NCBI GenBank assembly: GCA_044341625.1
Contig: JBIIRI010000112.1
Location: 1 to 11,477, forward strand
From: Falsiroseomonas sp044341625
GTDB taxonomy: Bacteria > Pseudomonadota > Alphaproteobacteria > Acetobacterales > Acetobacteraceae
DNA length: 11,477 nucleotides
Reading direction: 5' to 3'
Part shown: piece by piece, positions 5,921-11,477 of the stretch
How positions within the stretch are numbered: position 1 is the first letter of the stretch
Layout of the letters: each line of letters begins with the position of its first letter
The notes under the pieces: model-generated
What the model was told of the DNA's origin: nothing
The model's input: the letters and a program-made list of their open reading frames with translations, nothing else
The model's database searches: none
Position numbers and translations under genes: made by a program

Positions 5921-8131
5921 TCAGGCCCCGCCACCCATCAGCGCGGGCAGGGTCGATTCGTGAATCGCCCGCAATCCGGCCACCGATATGGCCGACCCGT
6001 CGGCCAGAACCAAGTCCCCGCCCCCGGTCCGGCCGAGCCGCATGGCCGGAACCCCGGCGGCGGCGGCCGCCGCCAGCACCGATGCCGCATCCGCCACGGC
6101 CAGCACATAGCGGCCCTGGTCCTCGCCGAACCAGAAGCCATGGGCGGGCAGGGCGGCGGGCGCGGCTTCCAGCGTCGCGCCGATGCCCGCACCCATCGCC
6201 ATCTCCGCCAGCGTCACCAGCAGCCCGCCATCGGCCGCGTCGTGGCAGGCGGCGACATGGCCGGCCAGGATCCGCGCGCGTACGAAATCGCCGTTGCGCC
6301 GTTCCGCCGCGAGGTCCACCGGCGGGGGCGCGCCATCCTCGCGCCCCGCGATCTCGCGCAGCCAGAGCGACTGGCCGAGCCAGCCTTGCGTTTCGCCGAC
6401 CAGCACGAGGTCGAGGCCCGCCGTCCAGGCCAGGCCCACGGCCTGCGCCGCATCCTCCAGCACGCCGACGCCGCCGATGGCGGGGGTGGGCAGGATCCCG
6501 CGCCCCTGGGTCTCATTGTACAGGGACACATTGCCGCTCACGACCGGGAAATCCAGCGCGGTGCAGGCGGAGGCCATGCCGCGCACGGCGGCGGCGAACT
6601 GGCCCATGATCTCGGGCTTCTCGGGATTGCCGAAATTCATGTTGTCGGTGATCGCCAGCGGCGTCGCGCCGACGGCGGTCAGGTTGCGCCAGGCTTCGGC
6701 CACGGCCTGCCGGCCGCCTTCCTCGGGGTCCGCCAGGCAATAGCGCGGCGTGCAATCCGTGGTCATGGCGAGCGCGCGCTTGAGGCCTTCCAGCTTCACC
6801 ACCGCCGCATCCGCCCCACCCGGGCGCTGCACGGTCTGCCCGCCGACGCTGCTGTCATACTGGTCCCAGATCCAGCGGCGGGAGCAGAGGTCGAGCGAGC
6901 CGACAAGCTTTTCCAGCGCGGCCGGGATCCCGACCGGGTCGGCGATCCGCGCGGCGTCCAGCACCGGCTGCTTCGGCGTCTCCGCCGTCGGGCGGCGATA
7001 AAGCGGCGCTTCGGATTCGAGCGGCGCCAGCGGGATATCCGCCTCCGTCACGCCCTTGTGCTTGATGACGATGCGGCCGGTGTCGGTCAGGTGGCCGATG
7101 ACGGCGAAATCCAACTCCCACTTCCGGAAGATCGCTTCCGCCTCGGCCTCCCGGCCGGGCTTCAGGATCATCAGCATCCGTTCCTGGGATTCCGACAGCA
7201 TCATCTCATAGGCCGTCATGCCCACTTCGCGCTGGGGCACAGTGTCGAGCGTGAGCTCGATGCCCACCCCGCCCTTGCCCGCCATCTCGACCGAGGAACT
7301 GGTGAGTCCGGCGGCGCCCATGTCCTGGATTGCGACGATCATGTCGGTCGCCATCAATTCGAGGCAGGCCTCGATCAGCAGCTTCTCGACGAAGGGATCG
7401 CCGATCTGGACGGTCGGGCGCTTTTCCTCGGAATCGGCGGAGAATTCGGTGCTGGCCATGGTCGCGCCATGGATGCCGTCGCGCCCGGTCTTGGACCCGA
7501 CATAGACAACGGGATTGCCGATGCCGGCTGCGGCACTGAGGAAGATGCGATCCGCCGGCGCGATGCCGACGGTCATGGCGTTGACCAGTGGGTTGCCGTT
7601 GTAGGCGGGGTGGAAATTCACCTCTCCGCCCACGGTCGGCACGCCGACGCAATTGCCGTAGCCGCCGATGCCGCGCACCACGCCATCGATGATCCGCTTC
7701 ATCCGCGGCGCGTCTGGCGCGCCGAAGCGCAGCGCATTGAGGTTCGCGATCGGTCGCGCCCCCATGGTGAAGACATCGCGCAAAATGCCGCCCACGCCGG
7801 TCGCAGCACCCTGATAGGGTTCGATGAAGCTTGGGTGGTTGTGGCTTTCCATCTTGAAGATGGCGGCGAGCCCATCGCCGATCGCGATCACGCCCGCATT
7901 CTCGCCCGGGCCGTGGATGACCCAAGGCGCCTTGGTCGGCAGCGTCTTCAGCCAGACGCGGGAGGATTTGTAGGAGCAATGCTCCGACCACATGACAGAG
8001 AACAGGCCGAGTTCCGTGAGCGACGGCACGCGGCCGAGGATCGCCAGCACGCGGTCGTATTCGTCTGGCTTGAGGCCGAATTCGGCGGCCAGCTGCGTGG
8101 CGCGGGCGGGGTCGAGGGCAACAGGGATCAC
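5921..8131 (-). CDS. purL: Phosphoribosylformylglycinamidine synthase subunit PurL (small form)
   Basis: PurL is the ATP-dependent synthetase subunit of FGAM synthase, which converts FGAR, ammonia (from glutamine via PurQ) and ATP to FGAM, the fourth step of purine synthesis, in the cytoplasm. At 736 residues it is the small form that needs separate PurS and PurQ, both present here. Motifs include WSEHCSYKSS (48-57) with the catalytic His51, the ATP/metal-binding stretch ESHNHPSFIEPYQGAATG (95-112) and VGGILRDVFTMGARPIA (113-129), and the typical QDMGAAGLTSSSVEMA block near the middle. The protein looks complete. The start is GTG at 8131, whose bases overlap the purQ TGA stop, implying coupled translation. 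An ATG start at this end is absent. Confidence 0.98.
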   Translation of the reverse strand: MIPVALDPARATQLAAEFGLKPDEYDRVLAILGRVPSLTELGLFSVMWSEHCSYKSSRVWLKTLPTKAPWVIHGPGENAGVIAIGDGLAAIFKMESHNHPSFIEPYQGAATGVGGILRDVFTMGARPIANLNALRFGAPDAPRMKRIIDGVVRGIGGYGNCVGVPTVGGEVNFHPAYNGNPLVNAMTVGIAPADRIFLSAAAGIGNPVVYVGSKTGRDGIHGATMASTEFSADSEEKRPTVQIGDPFVEKLLIEACLELMATDMIVAIQDMGAAGLTSSSVEMAGKGGVGIELTLDTVPQREVGMTAYEMMLSESQERMLMILKPGREAEAEAIFRKWELDFAVIGHLTDTGRIVIKHKGVTEADIPLAPLESEAPLYRRPTAETPKQPVLDAARIADPVGIPAALEKLVGSLDLCSRRWIWDQYDSSVGGQTVQRPGGADAAVVKLEGLKRALAMTTDCTPRYCLADPEEGGRQAVAEAWRNLTAVGATPLAITDNMNFGNPEKPEIMGQFAAAVRGMASACTALDFPVVSGNVSLYNETQGRGILPTPAIGGVGVLEDAAQAVGLAWTAGLDLVLVGETQGWLGQSLWLREIAGREDGAPPPVDLAAERRNGDFVRARILAGHVAACHDAADGGLLVTLAEMAMGAGIGATLEAAPAALPAHGFWFGEDQGRYVLAVADAASVLAAAAAAGVPAMRLGRTGGGDLVLADGSAISVAGLRAIHESTLPALMGGGA

Positions 8132-8823
8132 GCCGCCACGGTCTCCACAATGCTCGTGAACATCGGCAGCCCATCCGTGCCGCCCATCAGCGGGTCCACC
8201 AGATCCTCCGGATGCGGCATCAGCCCGCAGATGCGGAGATTGGGCGAGAGGATGCCGGCGATGTTGTCCCGCGCGCCGTTGCGGTTCGCCGCTGGAGTCA
8301 CCGCGCCGTCTGGCGTGCAGTAGCGGAAGGCGACCAGGTTCTGGTCCACCAGCCTCGCATGCGTCGCGTCGTCACAGAAGAAATTGCCATCGCCATGCGC
8401 CATCGGCGCCCGAAAGACCGCGCCCTGCTGCCAATGCGCGGTGTAAGGCGTGCCGGCGCGTTCCACCCGCAGCTGGCAATCCATGGACAGGAAGCGCAGC
8501 CCGGCATTCCGCAGCAGCGCGCCCGGCAGCAGCCCCGTCTCGCAGAGGATCTGGAAGCCGTTGCAGACGCCGAGCACATGCCCGCCCTTGGCGGCGAACT
8601 CCGCGACCTCCCGCATGATCGGCGATTGCGCCGCCATCGCCCCGCAGCGGAGGTAGTCGCCATAGCTGAACCCGCCCGGCAGCACGACCAGATCGGTGCC
8701 AGCCGGCAGCGCGGTTTCGCGGTGGAACAGCATCACGGGCTTGCGGCCCGTCGCATGTTCCAGCGCGATCGCCATGTCGCGCTCGCGGTTCGTGCCGGGG
8801 AAGACAACGACGACGGCCTTCAT
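8128..8823 (-). CDS. purQ: Phosphoribosylformylglycinamidine synthase subunit PurQ (glutaminase)
   Basis: This 231-residue class I (triad) glutamine amidotransferase hydrolyses glutamine and channels ammonia to PurL. The nucleophile Cys87 is in GGHVLGVCNGFQ (80-91), and His204 and Glu206 are in LMPHPED (201-207). The N-terminal VVVFPGTN and VLPGGFSYGDYLRCGAMAA (48-65) are family signatures. The start ATG at 8823 begins the usual MKAVVVVFPG; upstream in-frame codons would add an unlikely leader that runs into the preceding gene. The stop overlaps the purL GTG, and the membrane-protein gene ends 4 bp upstream. Confidence 0.98.
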   Translation of the reverse strand: MKAVVVVFPGTNRERDMAIALEHATGRKPVMLFHRETALPAGTDLVVLPGGFSYGDYLRCGAMAAQSPIMREVAEFAAKGGHVLGVCNGFQILCETGLLPGALLRNAGLRFLSMDCQLRVERAGTPYTAHWQQGAVFRAPMAHGDGNFFCDDATHARLVDQNLVAFRYCTPDGAVTPAANRNGARDNIAGILSPNLRICGLMPHPEDLVDPLMGGTDGLPMFTSIVETVAA

Positions 8824-8827
8824 GGGA

Positions 8828-9055
8828 TCACCCCACCCAAACATTCAGCCATTGCAGCCCGCCGAAGACGAGCAGCGTGAACAACGCCGCGAGCGCGGCC
8901 GCCGTGACCCACCGGTCGATCCCCTTCTTCCCGCGCGCGAGCAGCCCGGCGCGGTTGCGGCTTGCGACCTGCGGCATCCGCTGATCGCGCCACTTCAGGC
9001 CCATGGCGATGAGCACCGTCAGCACCACCATGATGAGCAACGAGGCCTTGACCAT
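8828..9055 (-). CDS. Small two-helix membrane protein between purS and purQ
   Basis: This is a 75-residue protein of unknown function. Hydrophobic segments at about 4-20 and 50-67 flank a hydrophilic, strongly basic middle (nine Arg/Lys and only two acidic residues between 21 and 48). By the positive-inside rule, both ends face the periplasm and the loop the cytoplasm. The gene lies 6 bp after purS and 4 bp before purQ, so it is surely on the purine transcript. No Shine-Dalgarno sequence is evident at ATG 9055. It splits two subunits of one enzyme complex, which makes its link to FGAM synthase interesting but unproven. No catalytic motif is seen, and I do not recognise a named family. Confidence 0.75.
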   Translation of the reverse strand: MVKASLLIMVVLTVLIAMGLKWRDQRMPQVASRNRAGLLARGKKGIDRWVTAAALAALFTLLVFGGLQWLNVWVG

Positions 9056-9061
9056 CGCGGT

Positions 9062-9301
9062 TCAGGCCAGCTCCACCCGGAAGCTCTCGATCACCGTATT
9101 CGCCAGCAGGCGGCGGGCCATGTCCTCGGCCTGGGCCTTGGCCTTGGCGGGGTCGGTCTCGGCCAGCTCCAGCTCGATCACCTTGCCCGCGCGCACTTCG
9201 CCCACACCCGCGAAGCCGAGGCCTTCCAGCGCATGGCCGATGGCCTTGCCCTGCGGGTCGAGCACGCCTGATTTGGGCATCACATAGACACGTGCCTTCA
9301 T
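9062..9301 (-). CDS. purS: Phosphoribosylformylglycinamidine synthase subunit PurS
   Basis: PurS is a 79-residue, non-catalytic subunit that dimerises and bridges PurQ and PurL in the FGAM synthase complex of bacteria with small PurL. The sequence shows the family start MKARVYVMPKSGVLDPQG (1-18), GKAI with HALEGLGF (19-30), VGEVRAGKVIELEL (33-46) and the end ANTVIESFRVELA. The length is exactly that of the family. The ATG at 9301 is clear. It follows purC after a 70-bp gap and precedes the small membrane protein, purQ and purL. Confidence 0.96.
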   Translation of the reverse strand: MKARVYVMPKSGVLDPQGKAIGHALEGLGFAGVGEVRAGKVIELELAETDPAKAKAQAEDMARRLLANTVIESFRVELA

Positions 9302-9389
9302 CGTTCGGACATCCGATTCACGTCTCCGGTACTCACTCGCTTCGCTCGCTCCGTCCTGCGACGACCGGATGTCACTGGACCGTCTCCGG
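9302..9389. repeat. Short direct and inverted repeats at the purC-purS junction
   Basis: The 70-bp gap between purC and purS contains an 8-bp inverted pair, GACATCCG at 9308-9315 and CGGATGTC at 9366-9373, the latter covering part of the purC stop. A 9-bp direct pair CGTCTCCGG lies at 9321-9329 and 9381-9389, the second inside the purC coding end. The middle carries a CTCGC-rich simple stretch (9332-9352). The pattern suggests a small duplication or inserted repeat; it could also let the transcript fold between the two genes. Confidence 0.5.
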
Positions 9390-10136
9390 CCCCTTCATGT
9401 CGCGCACGCCCGCTTCGGGCAGGATGCCGAGCCGCCGCGCGACTTCCTGATAGCCTTCCTCGACCTTGCCCAGGTCGCGCCGAAAACGGTCCTTGTCCAT
9501 CTTCTCGCCGGTCTTCGCATCCCACAGGCGGCAATTGTCCGGGCTGATCTCATCGGCCAGGACGATCCGCATATCCTCATTCTCCCACAGCCGGCCGAAC
9601 TCCACCTTGAAGTCCACCAGCGTGATGCCGACGCCGAGGAAGAGGCCCGCGAGGAAATCGTTGATGCGCAGCGTCAGCGCCACGATGTCGTCGATGTCCT
9701 GGGTCGCGGCCCAGCCGAAGCAGGTGATGTGCTCCTCCGACACCATCGGGTCGTTGAGCGCGTCGTTCTTGTAGTAGAATTCGATGATCGAGCGCGGCAG
9801 CCGCGTGCCTTCCTGGATGCCGAGCCGGGTCGAGAGGCTGCCGGCCGCCACATTCCGCACCACGACCTCGAGCGGGATGATCTCCACTTCCCGGATCAGC
9901 TGCTCGCGCATGTTCAGGCGGCGGATGAAGTGGTTGGGGACGCCGATCTCGGAAAGCCGCGTCATCAGGTATTCGCTGATGCGGTTGTTCAGCACGCCCT
10001 TGCCGGTGATCGTGCCCTGCTTCGCGCCGTTGCCGGACGTCGCGTCGTCCTTGAAATACTGCACGAGGGTCCCGGGCTCCGGACCCTCGAAGAGGATCTT
10101 GGCCTTGCCCTCGTAGACCTGACGGCGACGCGCCAT
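9372..10136 (-). CDS. purC: SAICAR synthetase
   Basis: PurC (254 residues) ligates aspartate to CAIR using ATP, giving SAICAR in the eighth step of de novo purine synthesis. Visible landmarks are the N-terminal RRQVYEGKAKILF (4-16), the ATP loop DDATSGNGAKQG (30-41), LEVVVRNVAAGSLSTRLGI (89-107) for the substrate phosphate, LVDFKVEFG (173-181) and the signature LADEISPDNCRLWD (193-206). The length and both ends fit the family. ATG 10136 is preferred over the long upstream extension because it begins MARRRQVYEGKAK and has AGGAG (10152-10148) 11 nt upstream. It is the first gene after a 209-bp gap with a possible promoter, so it may head the purC-S-membrane protein-Q-L-bolA-grxD unit. Confidence 0.97.
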   Translation of the reverse strand: MARRRQVYEGKAKILFEGPEPGTLVQYFKDDATSGNGAKQGTITGKGVLNNRISEYLMTRLSEIGVPNHFIRRLNMREQLIREVEIIPLEVVVRNVAAGSLSTRLGIQEGTRLPRSIIEFYYKNDALNDPMVSEEHITCFGWAATQDIDDIVALTLRINDFLAGLFLGVGITLVDFKVEFGRLWENEDMRIVLADEISPDNCRLWDAKTGEKMDKDRFRRDLGKVEEGYQEVARRLGILPEAGVRDMKGPETVQ

Positions 10137-10156
10137 GGGTGGGGAAGCTCCTGTCT

Positions 10157-10175
10157 GTGCCGCGCGCCGCGGCAC
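10157..10175 (-). other. Hairpin in the purC leader
   Basis: A perfect 7-bp stem (10157-10163 with 10169-10175, GTGCCGC/GCGGCAC) has a 5-nt loop. It ends 4 nt before the Shine-Dalgarno sequence of purC at 10152-10148. It has no T run, so it is unlikely to be a terminator; it may affect ribosome access. No purine riboswitch core was recognised in this leader. Confidence 0.45.
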
Positions 10176-10229
10176 CCGGCTGGGTGATCGGCCACGCGCG
10201 GGCCCCGGCGCCTGCGCGCGCGGGGAACC

Positions 10230-10265
10230 GGCAGGGCTATAGCAGGGGATGATCCCTGCCGCCAC
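10230..10265 (-). promoter_or_regulatory. Possible purC promoter with overlapping dyad
   Basis: On the minus strand a CTATAG -10-like box (10242-10237) stands 17 nt from a poor -35 candidate (GTGGCG, 10265-10260). A perfect 7-bp inverted repeat GGCAGGG/CCCTGCC (10230-10236 and 10254-10260) brackets the -10 box, and a third GCAGGG at 10242-10247 makes a second dyad with 10254-10259. Transcription would start near 10230, about 95 nt before purC. The dyad could be an operator; the promoter match itself is only moderate. Confidence 0.4.
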
Positions 10266-10326
10266 GCCGCGCGCGGGTGGGGGGCATGCGTGGTGGGAAG
10301 GCGGCGGCGCAACCGGTGGTGGAGCG

Positions 10327-10350
10327 CGGCCTCATCCTTTCGGCCTCATC
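10327..10350. repeat. Tandem 10-bp direct repeat across the NRDE gene stop
   Basis: CGGCCTCATC occurs at 10327-10336 and 10341-10350 with CTTT between them. The second copy contains the stop codon of the NRDE gene (TCA at 10346-10348 on the plus strand). The 14-nt period is not a multiple of three, so the copies are not a coding repeat. It looks like a recent small duplication at the gene end. Confidence 0.6.
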
Positions 10351-11095
10351 TCTCTGGCGGCAGCGCGATCGGCGCATAGCCGCCCTGGCGCGGCGGCCCG
10401 GCGCTGAAGCGCCAGATCCGCGCGCCATCCGCCCCTAGCGCGACCAGGCTGGAGCACACGGTGCCGAAGCCTTCCAGCGGCGGCACGTTCAGCGCACCGG
10501 CGATGCCCTCGGCGCCGAAGCCGCCATCGGCCAGCAGCTTTTCCCACCCCGCCCAGCCGGTCTCATGCGTGTCCGGATCTGGCGGCGGGGCGGCGCGGAA
10601 GCGGGGCAGGTGGCGGGCGATGCGCGGACTGCCGAGGTCGTTCGGATCATGCGCGGTCACCATGCTGATCCCAGGGCCCAGCGGCACCGCCTCCGCCCGC
10701 CCGGCGCCGAGGCCGCGCAGGAAAAAGGCCTCCCGCGCATCCGCCAGCACCATGTTGAAGGGGCGCCACGCGCCGGCATCCAGCGCGCGGATCGCCTCCG
10801 CCGCCGCCGAAGCGGTGCCGGCGCCGAGCGCGATCAGCGGCAAGTCCCCGCGCGACCGCTTGCCCGGCGCGGGGCCGAGGCTGCCCGGCCGGTTCAGCAC
10901 CGCGGCAATCAGGCCGCGTTCCATCCCCATCCAGGTCCCGCCACCGCTGCGGTCGCGCCCGGCCACCAGCCCGGGCCGGTCCGGCCAATGCGCCGCCGGC
11001 GGATCCCAGGCGCGGTCCAGGCGCTCATCCCGATTGGCGGCCAGCAGCAGCGGCCAGGGGTGGCCGGGGCGGCGCAGGAGGATGGCGGTGCACAT
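10346..11095 (-). CDS. NRDE/TANGO2-family protein
   Basis: This 249-residue protein belongs to the NRDE (TANGO2-like) family. It starts MCTAI with Cys2, the position expected for an N-terminal nucleophile-type fold, and carries the defining N-R-D-E at 21-24 within LLLAANRDERLDR. Further family features are the GGGTWMGM block (51-58), AAVLNRPG (64-71), RPFNMVLAD (111-119) and a late GTVCSSLVAL stretch. Related eukaryotic proteins have been linked to haem trafficking and lipid homeostasis; the bacterial role is unclear. No signal peptide or membrane segment is seen. It lies 46 bp after purB and about 210 bp before purC on the same strand, so it may be transcribed with purB. ATG 11095 lacks a Shine-Dalgarno sequence but gives the canonical MCT start. 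Confidence 0.88.
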   Translation of the reverse strand: MCTAILLRRPGHPWPLLLAANRDERLDRAWDPPAAHWPDRPGLVAGRDRSGGGTWMGMERGLIAAVLNRPGSLGPAPGKRSRGDLPLIALGAGTASAAAEAIRALDAGAWRPFNMVLADAREAFFLRGLGAGRAEAVPLGPGISMVTAHDPNDLGSPRIARHLPRFRAAPPPDPDTHETGWAGWEKLLADGGFGAEGIAGALNVPPLEGFGTVCSSLVALGADGARIWRFSAGPPRQGGYAPIALPPER

Positions 11096-11134
11096 GCGGA
11101 ACGGCGTGGCGGCTGACGCGGCCTGGCCCGGCCC

Positions 11135-11150
11135 GCCGGTCTCAACCGGC
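11135..11150 (-). other. Hairpin spanning the purB stop codon
   Basis: GCCGGT at 11135-11140 pairs with ACCGGC at 11145-11150, and the 4-nt loop includes bases of the purB stop codon. It is short and has no T run, so it is only a weak candidate for transcript end or 3' protection. Confidence 0.3.
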
Positions 11151-11477
11151 CGCCAGCACCCGCTCGAAGATCGTGTCCACCTGGCCGAAATCCCGCGCCG
11201 GATCCATCACAGCCGCAAGCGCCGCCGCGTCGAAGCGGGCTGCCACCTCGGGGTCCGCCAGCAGGTTCGCGGCGAAGTCCCGCGCCCCGGCGCTGCCCAG
11301 CGCCTGCCAGGTCGCCATCGCCGCGCGCTGCACCGCCGCATAGGCGGCTTCCCGCGCCAGCCCCGCCTGGGTCAGCGCCAGCAGCACCTTCTGGCTGTGC
11401 ACCACGCCGCCGAGCGATTCCAGATTGGCCTGCATCCGTTCGGGATAGACGGTGAGCTTCGCCATCATCCCCGCCGC
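11142..11477 (-). CDS. purB: Adenylosuccinate lyase, C-terminal part (cut by the window edge)
   Basis: The last 111 residues of PurB are visible; the reading frame stays open through the window end, so the gene begins beyond it. PurB cleaves SAICAR to AICAR and adenylosuccinate to AMP, releasing fumarate. The segment LTVYPERMQANLESLGGVVHSQKVLLALTQAG, with the following AAYAAVQRAAM helix, matches the third domain of the fumarase/argininosuccinate lyase superfamily. The end DFGQVDTIFERVLA corresponds to the usual V-D-x-I-F-x-R-V tail. The catalytic signature loop lies outside the window. It is upstream of the NRDE gene and of the other purine genes in the same direction, fitting the purine cluster. 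Confidence 0.93.
   Translation of the reverse strand, partial: AAGMMAKLTVYPERMQANLESLGGVVHSQKVLLALTQAGLAREAAYAAVQRAAMATWQALGSAGARDFAANLLADPEVAARFDAAALAAVMDPARDFGQVDTIFERVLAAG

Noticed and set aside
5840..8323. An 827-codon plus-strand frame opposite purL
   Set aside because: Its translation is His/Arg/Gly-rich with no domain, while the minus strand encodes full-length PurL with all motifs.
10137..10345. A purine or ZMP-type riboswitch ahead of purC
   Set aside because: Only a simple 7-bp hairpin and GC-rich sequence are seen; the conserved junction or pseudoknot bases of those classes were not found.

Overview
The window is about 11.5 kb of high-GC, gene-dense bacterial chromosome. It most resembles an alphaproteobacterium of the Acetobacteraceae (Roseomonas-like). 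The grounds are the cysteine-free alphaproteobacterial ribosomal protein S4, the purC-purS-purQ-purL-bolA-grxD order typical of the class, a Bug-type solute-binding protein, and GTG starts overlapping TGA stops. The taxonomic placement is inference from protein style; no rRNA is present.

Left part, plus strand (1-2801): a palindromic dispersed repeat (1-119) precedes three tightly packed genes. They are a TrmJ-type tRNA ribose methyltransferase, an alpha/beta hydrolase overlapping it by 4 bp, and a secreted Bug/TctC-type solute-binding protein 2 bp further on. A 67-residue glycine-rich membrane protein (2805-3008, minus) faces them. The gap at 3009-3239 holds a good alphaproteobacterial sigma-70 promoter and a structured leader of about 165 nt for rpsD (3240-3857), which ends in a strong intrinsic terminator with a GCAA loop.

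Middle (3914-5301): a gene-free stretch contains an AT-rich imperfect inverted repeat (4078-4130). A GT2 glycosyltransferase on the minus strand follows, then a second, divergent copy of the dispersed repeat in opposite orientation.

Right part, all minus strand (reading from 11477 down to 5302): the 3' end of purB, an NRDE/TANGO2-family gene, then purC, purS, a two-helix membrane protein, purQ, purL, bolA and grxD. PurC, PurS, PurQ and PurL carry out the FGAM-synthase and SAICAR-synthase steps of de novo purine synthesis, and PurB acts right after SAICAR synthase. BolA and the CGFS monothiol glutaredoxin form a known iron-sulfur handling pair and end the same run. A possible promoter with an overlapping 7-bp dyad lies upstream of purC.

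I see no mobile element with a transposase, no CRISPR, no tRNA or rRNA, and no clearly novel multi-gene system. The items most worth a second look are the dispersed palindromic repeat, the inverted repeat at 4078-4130, the rpsD leader, the dyad at the purC promoter and the unnamed membrane protein inside the purine cluster.
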